In this document: in pieces, positions 12,404 through 20,561 of the stretch
How the letters are laid out: the number at the start of each line of letters is the position of its first letter
Numbering within the stretch: position 1 is the stretch's first letter
From: Nitrososphaerota archaeon
GTDB lineage: Archaea; Thermoproteota; Nitrososphaeria; Nitrososphaerales; Nitrosopumilaceae
Direction of reading: 5' to 3'
Length of the DNA stretch: 34,703 bases
NCBI GenBank assembly: GCA_022573895.1
Contig: JACZTB010000016.1
Location: forward strand, 1 to 34,703
Notes under the pieces: generated by a model
Database searches by the model: none
The model's input: the letters and a program-made list of their open reading frames with translations, nothing else
What the model was told of the DNA's origin: nothing
Made by a program: the position numbers and the translations under genes

Positions 12404-13612
12404 ATGAACCCGTCATATAATGAAATACTAAAAGCAAATTCAATGCGAGGAAACGAGATAAAAAAGACTCCGTTAATTCATTCGCCTATCTTCAGTGAGA
12501 TTACAGGCTCTGAGATTTATCTAAAAGCAGAGTTTCTACAAAGAACGGGTTCATTTAAAATTCGTGGAGCATACTACAAAATCAAATCATTATCAGATGA
12601 AGAGAAAAAACACGGTGTAGTTGCCGCATCTGCAGGTAATCATGCTCAAGGGATAGCATTTGCGTCGTCATTAGAAAAAATTCCATGTACTATTGTAATG
12701 CCAAAAAATGCATCTCCTGCAAAAGTAGCAGCAACTATAGGTTATGGTGCTAATGTAATCTTAGAAGGAGTAAATTATGAAGAGTCATTTTCCAAAGCAA
12801 ATGAAATTTCCAAAGAAACAGGGGCTATTATGATACATGCATTTGATGACCCTCAAATCATAGCAGCTCAAGGAGTTATAGGACTAGAAATATTAGATGA
12901 CTTACCAGATGTAGATGAGATTTTTCTTCCAATAGGTGGAGGTGGGTTGGCTGCTGGAACTTTGATTGCAATTAAAGAAAAAAACCCAAACATCAAAATT
13001 GTAGGTGTTCAGTCAAGATCATTTCCGTCAATGTATGAATCGCTTAAACAAGGTTCTTTGACTGCAAGCGGTGGCGGAAGAACAATTGCAGATGGTATCT
13101 CTGTAAAAATTCCTGGGCAACTAACATTTAAGATAATTCGTGAATTAATAGATGAAATTGTTCTTGTTGATGATGCAGAAATCACAAAAGCAATGTTTTT
13201 GCTAATGGAAAGAATGAAGTTTGTTGTAGAACCTGCAGGTGCTGCAAGTTTAGCATATTTGATTTCAAAGAAGCCTGCTCCTGGAAAAAAAGTTGTTGCA
13301 GTTCTAGCAGGAGGAAATGTAGATATGTACCTTTTAGGTCAGATTGTAGACAAAGGTCTTGCTGCAATGGGTCGTTTACTAAAACTATCCATATTATTGC
13401 CTGATAGACCTGGTGCATTCAAAGAAATTGTTGATGAAATAACTTTGGCTAATGCAAATATTGTAGAAGTAGTTCATGATAGACTAAGCTCCAATATTGA
13501 CGCAGGTTCAGCTGGAGTAACTTTGAGTCTTGAAACTCAGGGAAAAGAGCAAGCAGATCTATTAATTGATGCGCTAAAAAAGAAAAACATACAATTCACT
13601 TTACTAACTTAG
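12404..13612 (+). CDS. ilvA: Threonine ammonia-lyase with ACT domain
   Basis: A 402-aa fold-type II PLP enzyme. The PLP lysine is Lys52 in GSFKIRGAY, followed by AASAGNHAQG and the glycine loop GGGGLAAG. The C-terminal 75 residues form an ACT domain (LSILLPDRPGAFKEIVDEI), as in the short catabolic/biosynthetic threonine deaminases of archaea. It converts threonine to 2-oxobutyrate and ammonia, the entry to isoleucine. The window also encodes threonine synthase at 26310, which supplies its substrate. The stop is one base from that of convergent purE, and a run of nine T at 13623-13631 inside the purE 3' end could terminate the transcript. Confidence 0.9.
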   Translation: MNPSYNEILKANSMRGNEIKKTPLIHSPIFSEITGSEIYLKAEFLQRTGSFKIRGAYYKIKSLSDEEKKHGVVAASAGNHAQGIAFASSLEKIPCTIVMPKNASPAKVAATIGYGANVILEGVNYEESFSKANEISKETGAIMIHAFDDPQIIAAQGVIGLEILDDLPDVDEIFLPIGGGGLAAGTLIAIKEKNPNIKIVGVQSRSFPSMYESLKQGSLTASGGGRTIADGISVKIPGQLTFKIIRELIDEIVLVDDAEITKAMFLLMERMKFVVEPAGAASLAYLISKKPAPGKKVVAVLAGGNVDMYLLGQIVDKGLAAMGRLLKLSILLPDRPGAFKEIVDEITLANANIVEVVHDRLSSNIDAGSAGVTLSLETQGKEQADLLIDALKKKNIQFTLLT

Positions 13613-13613
13613 A

Positions 13614-14189
13614 TCATCTGAATTTTTTTTTAGCAAATTTCGATAGACCTTCTTTCTTTAGTTGAGCTGATTCTTTCATGACTGAGTTATGTTGATCAGA
13701 TTTGTATTGTTTTAACTTCTTTTTTAAATCTTGGAATTCATTTGCAAGAATTTTCATTGCATAAATTCCAGCATTGCCAGCTTTGTTAATCCCCACAGAT
13801 ACAACTGGAGACCCTGCGGGCATCTCTGTGATTGATAATAATGAATCTAATCCCCCAAACGCCGAAAATTTTGAAGCATTATTTTTTTTTTGATGTTTGT
13901 CATTATAGACAAGTATCGGTACCCCAATCACCGGAATTATTGTATGTGAAGCAATCATTCCAGGCAAGTGTGCTGCACCACCAGCTCCTGCAATAATTAC
14001 TTTGAATCCCATTTTTTCTGCATGTTGTGCATATTCGTTTAATCTAGATGGAGTTCGGTGTGCAGAAACAATTTGATCTTCATGTTTAATTTTAAATTCA
14101 TCTAAAATTTCAGCAGCACCTTGCATTATTCTACTATCTGAACTAGATCCCATTATGATTCCAACTAAGGGTTTTTTTGAATATGCCAT
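13614..14189 (-). CDS. purE: N5-carboxyaminoimidazole ribonucleotide mutase
   Basis: The class I PurE motifs are clear: GSSSDSRIM at the N-terminus, SAHRTPSRL, GAGGAAHLPGMIASH, PVIGVP and an SVGINKAGNAG loop. The enzyme rearranges N5-CAIR to CAIR in purine synthesis, using the product of PurK, which is encoded divergently 93 bases away. At 191 aa it is longer than usual because of a Lys-rich C-terminal tail of about 35 residues (DLKKKLKQYKS ... KKEGLSKFAKKKFR), which may be disordered. Confidence 0.95.
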   Translation of the reverse strand: MAYSKKPLVGIIMGSSSDSRIMQGAAEILDEFKIKHEDQIVSAHRTPSRLNEYAQHAEKMGFKVIIAGAGGAAHLPGMIASHTIIPVIGVPILVYNDKHQKKNNASKFSAFGGLDSLLSITEMPAGSPVVSVGINKAGNAGIYAMKILANEFQDLKKKLKQYKSDQHNSVMKESAQLKKEGLSKFAKKKFR

Positions 14190-14282
14190 ATATTAGAAAA
14201 AACTAGAGAGTAATTATCTATAACTATTACAAAAAATCTCACGAAATTGTTAAAATCAACATTATCTATTTTTAGCCCATGA

Positions 14283-15443
14283 ATGCTAATTGGTGTAGTG
14301 GCAAAGATCCTTGGAATAATTGGTGGAGGACAACTTGGAATGATGATTACAGAGGCAGCAAAGAAAATGCCAGAACACATATCAAAAATCATAGTATTAG
14401 ATCCAACTAAAAATTGTCCTGCAGCACAAGTTGGTGCCGAACAAATTGTAGCTGATTTCAAAGACAAAGACGCCATTACTGATTTGGCAAATAAATCAGA
14501 TATCATTACTTATGAAATTGAATCTGGAGACAGTGATGTTCTAAAATCTGTTGAAAAATATGTAGAGATTAACCCTTCCCCAGAAACACTAAAAATCATT
14601 CAAGACAAATTTTTACAAAAATCTCTTCTGCTAGAAAATGACATTCCAATTTCAGAATTTATCAAAATAGAAAGAATAGATGATATAAGAGAAGGTTTAA
14701 AGAATTTTGGATTTCCTGCATTACTAAAAGCAAGAAGAGATGCTTATGATGGAAGAGGTAATTTCAAAATTAATTCGGAAGATGAAATTCAGAAAGCATT
14801 TGATTATTTTAATGGACAGAATTTATTGTTAGAAAAATTTGTTCAATTTAAAATGGAAGTATCTGTAATTGCATCACGAAACACTAATGGTCAAATCAAA
14901 ACATATCCTCTAGTTGAGAACATTCATGAAGAAAATATTTTACGTGAGACGATAGCTCCAGCTAGAGTTACAGAAAAAGTTACAAAAAAGGCTGAACAAA
15001 TTGCAGAAAAAATAATGACAGTTCTTAAAGGAGCTGGAACTTTTGGGATAGAGATGTTTCTAACACAGGATGATGCCATAGTAATTAATGAAATTGCACC
15101 TAGAGTTCATAATTCTGGTCATCATACCTTACAATCAAGTGAAACATCTCAGTTTGAACAACATCTAAGGGCCATTTTAGGTCTTGATCTTGGCAGTACA
15201 AAACTTGTACATCCTACAATAATGTATAACATCTTAGGATCAAAATCATTTGAAGGAGAGTACAAACCAATAATTCTTTCAGAGCTAAATGTATATCTAA
15301 AAATGTATGGGAAAAAAATATCAAAACCTTTACGAAAACTTGGACATTTTAATTTGGTTGCAGAAAATGACGAAACAGTAGAACAATTGTTGAATAAACT
15401 AGAATTTCTCAAGGAAAAAGTTCTTACTCAACCTCTACATTAA
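14283..15443 (+). CDS. purK: N5-carboxyaminoimidazole ribonucleotide synthase
   Basis: A 386-aa ATP-grasp enzyme: N-terminal GIIGGGQLGMM, a central ATP-grasp domain (LLKARRDAYDGRGNF, LLEKFVQFKMEVSVIASR), INEIAPRVHNSGHHTLQS near the active site, and a C-terminal domain ending in helices. It carboxylates AIR with bicarbonate and ATP to give N5-CAIR, the substrate of PurE. ATG 14283 is given, but GTG 14298 (MAKILGIIGGGQLG) is a strong alternative because it matches the usual start of the family and lies about 30 bases from an AT-rich box (ATTATCTATT, 14261-14270). Confidence 0.93.
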   Translation: MLIGVVAKILGIIGGGQLGMMITEAAKKMPEHISKIIVLDPTKNCPAAQVGAEQIVADFKDKDAITDLANKSDIITYEIESGDSDVLKSVEKYVEINPSPETLKIIQDKFLQKSLLLENDIPISEFIKIERIDDIREGLKNFGFPALLKARRDAYDGRGNFKINSEDEIQKAFDYFNGQNLLLEKFVQFKMEVSVIASRNTNGQIKTYPLVENIHEENILRETIAPARVTEKVTKKAEQIAEKIMTVLKGAGTFGIEMFLTQDDAIVINEIAPRVHNSGHHTLQSSETSQFEQHLRAILGLDLGSTKLVHPTIMYNILGSKSFEGEYKPIILSELNVYLKMYGKKISKPLRKLGHFNLVAENDETVEQLLNKLEFLKEKVLTQPLH

Positions 15444-15509
15444 ATTAACAAAATTCTAGTTCCAAGACTCGCTAATACGTTTATTAATTAATTAAAAATT
15501 AATTCAAAT

Positions 15510-15896
15510 ATGGTATCTGTGCCACTTGTATTATCTGGAATTTCGATAATTCTTTTGATGATATATGGTATTGATGTCATGGTTGGCGGTGGTGAAGCTG
15601 GAGATGGATTATTACCATTTGATGCAATGACACGTGGGATAGGACTCGGAATGCCCCCAATAATTTTGTCATTTATTGCATTTTTCATATCAAAAAAACC
15701 TCCTTTCAAAGGGTTGGGTATTTTGCTTATTGTCACTGGAGCATTGATCATTATTGGCGGCGCAATGTTTTTCATAAGTGCAGAAGAATCTGAAAATATG
15801 GCCAGAATAGTTGGTGAAGGTGGCGGATTAATTGTAGTAGGTATTATTATTACTGCATTAGGCGGAATAAAAATAAAAAAATCCCGTACCGAATAA
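15510..15896 (+). CDS. 128-aa four-helix membrane protein, unknown
   Basis: Four hydrophobic segments are seen: about residues 5-24 (LVLSGISIILLMIYGIDVMV), 46-60, 69-91 and 102-120. They are Gly-rich (GGGEAGDG, GEGGGLIVVG) with a short basic C-terminus (KIKKSRTE). A TATA-like box (TTTATTAAT, about 15479-15487) lies 23-31 bases before the ATG. No known transporter motif. It is followed after 6 bases by a zinc microprotein gene in the same direction. Confidence 0.65.
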   Translation: MVSVPLVLSGISIILLMIYGIDVMVGGGEAGDGLLPFDAMTRGIGLGMPPIILSFIAFFISKKPPFKGLGILLIVTGALIIIGGAMFFISAEESENMARIVGEGGGLIVVGIIITALGGIKIKKSRTE

Positions 15897-15902
15897 TAAT
15901 AC

Positions 15903-16028
15903 ATGCCTACTTGTGTTAAATGCAATAATGATGTAAAGAAAGTTTATGATTGTGATCATACTAATTTTGAAGAATATTGTGTTGAGTGCTATACTGAACT
16001 ACATTACTATTTGACAGAGAAAAATTGA
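15903..16028 (+). CDS. 41-aa B-box-like zinc microprotein
   Basis: The product has C4-x2-C7, C17-x-H19 and C26-x2-C29, a cross-brace-like pattern compatible with one or two zinc ions, and is otherwise acidic (NFEEYCVECYTELHYY). It begins 6 bases after the membrane protein gene and is likely co-transcribed with it. Function unknown. Confidence 0.6.
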   Translation: MPTCVKCNNDVKKVYDCDHTNFEEYCVECYTELHYYLTEKN

Positions 16029-16210
16029 GAATATATTCGCTAATACAGATTAATCTGCTAGTGGAAATTTGCCTGTTAATTTGATAATTATCACTGGTTA
16101 TTCTAAAATCATACTTAGAATTTGATCCATTTTATTAAATACTTGTACCAAAACCTTATGTTGTGAAATTCATAATTTTACTACTTTTAGTTAGTTTTAC
16201 AAGTATAATT

Positions 16211-16321
16211 TCATTCAAATGACTTACTAATCCTTGTAATTCGATAGCCACAATTTGCACAAAGATTAATTTTTTTATCAAATCTAAGTTCTCCACATTT
16301 GTCACATCTAGTATAAACCAT
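16211..16321 (-). CDS. 36-aa zinc-ribbon microprotein
   Basis: The product is a single zinc ribbon, C6-x2-C9 and C21-x2-C24 (TRCDKCGELRF ... LCANCGYRITRI), with a basic tail. A longer reading frame on the same strand covers this place but is a shadow lacking the Cys pattern. It is divergent from the nucleotidyltransferase at 16440. Such rubredoxin-like ribbons often bind RNA polymerase, ribosome or DNA; no evidence decides here. Confidence 0.6.
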   Translation of the reverse strand: MVYTRCDKCGELRFDKKINLCANCGYRITRISKSFE

Positions 16322-16439
16322 AATGCATTCAAAACCAACTAAGAATTAAGAATTTAAAATTAAAACTTTCAAGTTAACAATATAATTTTAACTTAAAACA
16401 ATTTGACTATTATATGCTCTAAAAATAAGACTCTGATAG

Positions 16440-17108
16440 TTGAAAGCAATAATTTTAGCTGGTGGACGTGGCAAGAGATTAAAACCTATTACAGATTATG
16501 TTCCAAAACCACTTGTACCTATAAAGAATATTCCAATCATCGAATGGCAAATAAAATACCTCAAAAAATATGGGGTAAATGAAGTAATTATCTGTACAGG
16601 TTACAAATCAAAAATGATTGAAAATTATTTAAGTGTGAAAAATACAGGTGTTAAAATAAAATTTTCGATTGAAAAATCACCATTAGGTACTGGTGGTGCA
16701 ATAAAAAAAGCAGGAAAAATGATTAATGATAAATCATTTTTTGTTATCAATGGAGATGTGATAACAAATATTGATTTAAGAAAACTTAGCAAAAAACAAA
16801 ATTCTATAGCATCTATTGAATTACAAACTAAGTTTGGTATTTTAGAAACAAATGGTAATAAAATATCTAAATTTAGTGAGAAAAAAGTGATTTCAGATTT
16901 GTGGATGAATGCAGGAATTTATCATCTTCAAAAAGAAATACTCAAAGATTTACCAGACAAAGGTGATATAGAAAAAACACTTTTTCCAGATTATGCAAAA
17001 AAAGGTAGACTTAATACAATACAATTTAAAAAGATAAAATGGTATTCTATAGACACTTTCAAAGATATTGAAGATTGCACACTAGAAGTGCAGAAAATAA
17101 TAAAATAA
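16440..17108 (+). CDS. Sugar-phosphate nucleotidyltransferase (mannose/glucose-1-phosphate type)
   Basis: The 222-aa product begins AIILAGGRGKRLKPITDYVPKPLVPI, the NTP-binding signature of the sugar-1-phosphate nucleotidyltransferases. It also has LGTGGAIKKAG, the metal-binding region FVINGDVITNI and a WMNAGIYHL loop. It has only the catalytic domain and no left-handed beta-helix. It should make an NDP-sugar for glycans or lipids; whether the base is GTP, UTP or dTTP cannot be read. The TTG start at 16440 is about 28 bases from an ATTATATGC box. Confidence 0.85.
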   Translation: MKAIILAGGRGKRLKPITDYVPKPLVPIKNIPIIEWQIKYLKKYGVNEVIICTGYKSKMIENYLSVKNTGVKIKFSIEKSPLGTGGAIKKAGKMINDKSFFVINGDVITNIDLRKLSKKQNSIASIELQTKFGILETNGNKISKFSEKKVISDLWMNAGIYHLQKEILKDLPDKGDIEKTLFPDYAKKGRLNTIQFKKIKWYSIDTFKDIEDCTLEVQKIIK

Positions 17109-17119
17109 AATTTTGAATC

Positions 17120-17266
17120 TTATGCACCAGTTCTATGCAATGTAACCATCATGTATGCTACTTCTTCTACAAAGGATTCATCTTTGCTAGCTAAAGTGTA
17201 TTTTGTAGCATTATTCCAAAATGTTTCCTCTTGGAATGGTTTTTCAATGAAAGTTTGTTCACTCAT
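17120..17266 (-). CDS. 48-aa acidic microprotein, unknown
   Basis: ATG 17266 to TAA 17120-17122. The product is acidic and aromatic at the N-terminus (FIEKPFQEETFWNNATKY), followed by a helix (DESFVEEVAYMMVTLHR). It is convergent to the nucleotidyltransferase, 11 bases apart. Without Cys or any motif, support is the clean start, length and protein-like composition in a gap of over 400 bases. Confidence 0.45.
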   Translation of the reverse strand: MSEQTFIEKPFQEETFWNNATKYTLASKDESFVEEVAYMMVTLHRTGA

Positions 17267-17388
17267 TACTTATGATAATAATCTGATCTGATAATACTCC
17301 ACCTCAATCAAAATTAACTCATTACTAAAACAGTAGACAGAATTAAACAAGACTGGGTATATTTAATAAAATAATTATCTAATCTAGG

Positions 17389-17487
17389 ATGAAAACAGGT
17401 ACAAGGGCATCAAACTTAATTAACAGAACTTGTAACCTGTACTTTCAAGCAATACCGAAATCTTGTCATCAAGTATTTCCATTTTAA
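17389..17487 (+). ncRNA. Hairpin-bearing short transcript candidate with TATA box
   Basis: A box TATATTTAATA (about 17358-17368) lies 25-30 bases before 17389. The following sequence folds into a long hairpin: 17390-17405 pairs with 17429-17447 over 16 bp, with one 1-base and one 2-base bulge (TGAAA-ACAGGT-ACAAG arm). A 32-codon ORF also begins at the ATG 17389 and ends at TAA 17485-17487, but its product has no protein character beyond length. Read as either a small RNA or a leaderless microgene. It is convergent with the phosphotransferase gene. Confidence 0.4.
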
Positions 17488-17515
17488 TTGATCTAAAGTA
17501 ATTGCATGAAAGTTG

Positions 17516-18868
17516 TTAATTGACAAATTCTCTATTCATGGTTTGCACATCATCATCAAGTTTGTTCCTAAACGTTATCAGTCTTCGTATAGCTTCAAAG
17601 TTTGCTATTACTGCTAGGATTATTAACATTATTAGAATTTGATTAGTTAAAGCACCAATAACTATAAGCAGTAATCTTACATCCCTACCCATTCTAAACT
17701 TTGATTTTTTTGCCATATCTCCATTTTTAAAAATTGAATCATATTTGCTACTAGTGTAACTATTGAGGAAGGTTCCAATTAGTGCAGAAAATCCAATTAT
17801 CCATATTGTCATATCTCCCGTCATACTCCAGTAACCATAGGCTAGTCCAAAAATAATGGCAGCATCTACATATCTGTCTAAAACTGAATCAAGCCAACCT
17901 CCATACTTTGTCTGTCTTAGCTTAAGACGTGCTACTTCCCCATCACATCCATCCACTATGGAATGGATATGAATTAGTATTCCTCCTAAAATTAGATAAA
18001 AATATTCTCCGCTAAAGAAAAAAGATGCACCAACTAAACCAATAACTGTACTCAGAACTGAGATCTGGTTCGGCGTAATTCCTGTCTTTAGCAATAACTT
18101 TGAGATTCTCAACGATATTGGCCTGTTAAGTATTCTTGATACTGGCCCATCTGTATCTTTTTTGAGTTTGTTGCAAATGAGCAGTTCAGCATTTCTTCTG
18201 TCTGTTTTATCGTCAACATCAATCCAGAAATTATCTCCAAGTGGCATGTATCTCATCTTGTGTCGTTGTGCTAGAATTTTTATTCCGCCAGAAAGACCCT
18301 CATCTCCTTCGGAGATACTTTCTTCCAATACATCAAAAATTACAGGATTACATATGAATATCCCAGTATCTATACAGTTGTAATCACTCAGATCCTTTCC
18401 AATTAAATCTATTCTATGATCTACAGTTCGAACCTTTGTAGCATCATCTATATTTAGATGATCTCCTGGATTTCTATCAACACATAGGATGCATTCATCT
18501 TTTCCAATCTTTGTTTTTGATAGTTCATTCAATATCCTGTGGTCATAGTTGTGATCAGCCATTAATAGTACAAATGATTCCTTAAAATAATCTCTAGCCT
18601 TTAGAATTGAAATTGCATTGCCTCGAGTCCACGAGTCATTTTGAACATACTGTATCTTTACACCATATTTTTTTCCATCAGAGAGTTGTTCTCTAATCTT
18701 CTCACCATTGTATCCTGTTATAATACAAAATTCTTTGATTCCTGATTTTTTTGCAGTAAGTATCACTCGCTCTATAAGACCCAGACCAAGAAGTGTTACC
18801 AATGGTTTAGTATCTCCGATAGGTCTAAGTCTTTTTCCTTGACCTGCTGCAATAATTAACGCTTTCAT
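17516..18868 (-). CDS. Fused inositol-1-phosphate cytidylyltransferase / CDP-alcohol phosphotransferase
   Basis: A 450-aa fusion. The N-terminal 235 residues are a nucleotidyltransferase (LIIAAGQGKRLRPIGDTKPLV). The C-terminal half is a membrane CDP-alcohol phosphotransferase whose full motif D-x2-DG-x2-AR-x8-G-x3-D-x3-D is intact at D306, D309, G310, A313, R314, G323, D327 and D331, with several membrane helices. The layout is that of the IPCT/DIPPS enzymes, which make CDP-inositol and join it to inositol phosphate (family knowledge). ATG 18868 matches the family start; a GTG at 18877 overlaps the stop of the inositol monophosphatase gene. Operon context supports an inositol role. The acceptor could instead be a lipid such as archaeol phosphate. 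Confidence 0.8.
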   Translation of the reverse strand: MKALIIAAGQGKRLRPIGDTKPLVTLLGLGLIERVILTAKKSGIKEFCIITGYNGEKIREQLSDGKKYGVKIQYVQNDSWTRGNAISILKARDYFKESFVLLMADHNYDHRILNELSKTKIGKDECILCVDRNPGDHLNIDDATKVRTVDHRIDLIGKDLSDYNCIDTGIFICNPVIFDVLEESISEGDEGLSGGIKILAQRHKMRYMPLGDNFWIDVDDKTDRRNAELLICNKLKKDTDGPVSRILNRPISLRISKLLLKTGITPNQISVLSTVIGLVGASFFFSGEYFYLILGGILIHIHSIVDGCDGEVARLKLRQTKYGGWLDSVLDRYVDAAIIFGLAYGYWSMTGDMTIWIIGFSALIGTFLNSYTSSKYDSIFKNGDMAKKSKFRMGRDVRLLLIVIGALTNQILIMLIILAVIANFEAIRRLITFRNKLDDDVQTMNREFVN

Positions 18869-18876
18869 TTTTATCA

Positions 18877-19677
18877 CTATTTGTTTATTTCAGACATTAT
18901 TTGATCTAGAGTTGCTTGATTAGATGCGCCAACAAACGACAATCTAGTCATTGTTCCAAATTCTGTATCTAATGGTTGTAAATTTGCATCCACAATTAAA
19001 CCGCCCGCTTCTTTTATGAGTAAATATCCTGCTGCTATATCTTGAACTCTGATTTTATCTCGTAAATCAATGAAAACATCAATCGAACCTTTGGAAAGAT
19101 ATGCCATCTCAAGTGCATTTGCTCCAAAATGTCTTGTAGGGCCGTGGTGTTCAAATATTGTTTGTAATTTTTTCAAAAGTTCAGGGGACGCACCTGATGT
19201 GTTTACCCCCACAATTTTGTATGCTGTCTCTTTATTTTGTACATGAATTTTAGTCTCATTCAAAAATGCACCTTTTCCTTTTGATGCCCAATATTGTTCT
19301 CCATTTGATAGATTAGTAACTACTGCATCTGTAATAGAACTTAGTTTCTCACCTGTGGCAAATGCTAAGGAACAGCAAAAGAATGGAATGCCACTAACTG
19401 CATTAGCTGTTCCATCTATTGCATCCATGATGACATATCCTTTTGGATTATCATTAATTTCTACACGTCCACATTCTTCACCTAAAACAACACAATTGAA
19501 ATTAATTTGTTTTAGATAATCTAGAACTGTTTTTTCAGCTACGATGTCAATGTTTCGTGAAATATCCCCACCAGCACCTCTTCCAAAATCACCTGCAGCA
19601 CCGTCTGTTCCAGCTAGGTTTTTTACATTATCATAAACTTGTTTTGAGACTTGACGTAAGATCTCAATTACTTCCAT
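18877..19677 (-). CDS. Inositol monophosphatase family phosphatase
   Basis: The 266-aa protein has the family's metal residues: Glu67-Glu68 (VLGEECG), Asp85-Ala-Ile-Asp88-Gly-Thr (IMDAIDGTAN), and a late VQDIAAGYLLIKEAGG with the third Asp. Archaeal members act on inositol-1-phosphate and often also on fructose-1,6-bisphosphate (family knowledge). It directly precedes the cytidylyltransferase/phosphotransferase fusion (stop overlapping its GTG alternative start), so a phosphatase step on an inositol phosphodiester or free inositol supply is likely. Length is normal. Confidence 0.88.
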   Translation of the reverse strand: MEVIEILRQVSKQVYDNVKNLAGTDGAAGDFGRGAGGDISRNIDIVAEKTVLDYLKQINFNCVVLGEECGRVEINDNPKGYVIMDAIDGTANAVSGIPFFCCSLAFATGEKLSSITDAVVTNLSNGEQYWASKGKGAFLNETKIHVQNKETAYKIVGVNTSGASPELLKKLQTIFEHHGPTRHFGANALEMAYLSKGSIDVFIDLRDKIRVQDIAAGYLLIKEAGGLIVDANLQPLDTEFGTMTRLSFVGASNQATLDQIMSEINK

Positions 19678-19850
19678 GACAGAAATGACCTTTTTGGTAA
19701 TTTAAATGAAAAAATTTCTGAAAAGCTATTTTTTTTGAAGCATCTGTTATCAAAGTCAACATTTCAACATATTCACACACTGATCATAATATTATTGATA
19801 CATTTATCAGATCTAATCACAAATCACATCTATGAATTCATATTAAATTT

Positions 19851-19858
19851 CTTTAAAT
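19851..19858 (+). promoter_or_regulatory. TATA box of the TBP gene
   Basis: CTTTAAAT lies about 29-36 bases before the ATG 19887, with purine- and A-rich bases upstream that fit a BRE. The spacing implies a leaderless or near-leaderless mRNA. The gene for TBP would thus be driven by a TBP-bound promoter. Confidence 0.6.
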
Positions 19859-19886
19859 GGGGTTTCTTTCTTTGATTTGATTAATA

Positions 19887-20447
19887 ATGCCATTTACTAA
19901 ACCTATAATCGATATTGTAAATGTTGTAGCATCAGCTACAATAGACCAAACATTAAATCTTAATGATATTATAAAAAAATTTCCAGATACTGAATATCAT
20001 CCTGAACAATTTCCAGGATTAGTATTTAGACTGAAAAACCCAAAGACTGCAACTCTAATTTTTAGAACAGGTAAAATGGTTTGTACTGGTTCCAAATCTT
20101 CAGATTTGGCAAGAAAGGCAGTAAAATTAGTTGTACAAAAACTTCGAAAAGGTGGAATTAAAATCAAAAAAGATGCAGTGGTCACTATTCAAAATATTGT
20201 TTCGTCAATAAACCTCGGAGGAAGGATTCACCTTGAAAAAGCTGCAAGAACATTACCTCGAAGCATGTATGAACCTGAACAGTTCCCAGGAGTCATTCAT
20301 AGAATGATTGATCCTAAAACAGTAATTCTGATTTTTGCATCAGGAAAACTAGTCTGTACTGGAGCCAAAACTGAGAAAGATGTCTTTCGCTCAGTAAATA
20401 ATCTTCATAGTATGCTTGAAGAAAAAGACTTGATGATTTATGATTAG
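19887..20447 (+). CDS. tbp: TATA-box-binding protein
   Basis: A 186-aa protein of two direct repeats, each with the saddle strands. PEQFPGLVFRL and LIFRTGKMVCTGSKS of repeat one correspond to PEQFPGVIHRM and LIFASGKLVCTGAKT of repeat two. That is the archaeal TBP signature. It binds the TATA box and recruits TFB and RNA polymerase. The short C-terminal acidic tail of many archaeal TBPs is reduced to EEKDLMIYD. Monocistronic, with a six-T stretch right after the stop. Confidence 0.96.
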   Translation: MPFTKPIIDIVNVVASATIDQTLNLNDIIKKFPDTEYHPEQFPGLVFRLKNPKTATLIFRTGKMVCTGSKSSDLARKAVKLVVQKLRKGGIKIKKDAVVTIQNIVSSINLGGRIHLEKAARTLPRSMYEPEQFPGVIHRMIDPKTVILIFASGKLVCTGAKTEKDVFRSVNNLHSMLEEKDLMIYD

Positions 20448-20452
20448 ACTTG

Positions 20453-20458
20453 TTTTTT
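20453..20458 (+). terminator. Oligo-T terminator after the TBP gene
   Basis: TTTTTT begins five bases after the TBP stop codon, with another T-rich stretch 16 bases further on. Archaeal RNA polymerase stops at such runs without a hairpin (general knowledge). Confidence 0.45.
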
Positions 20459-20561
20459 CTAATATCCTGTGATTTTTAATAATTAATCATCTTCTAAAAT
20501 CCTAGATGTATTGATATTCGTTAAACAAATACGCTAAATATACAATGAACATATAATTTTC

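Noticed and set aside
16156-16338. 60-aa minus-strand ORF
   Set aside because: A shifted frame in the same place encodes a clean zinc ribbon with two CxxC pairs; the longer ORF is a shadow of it.
17389-17487. 32-aa protein-coding gene in the hairpin region
   Set aside because: The product has no fold-like pattern and the DNA constraint seems to be the hairpin; kept as an ncRNA candidate instead.
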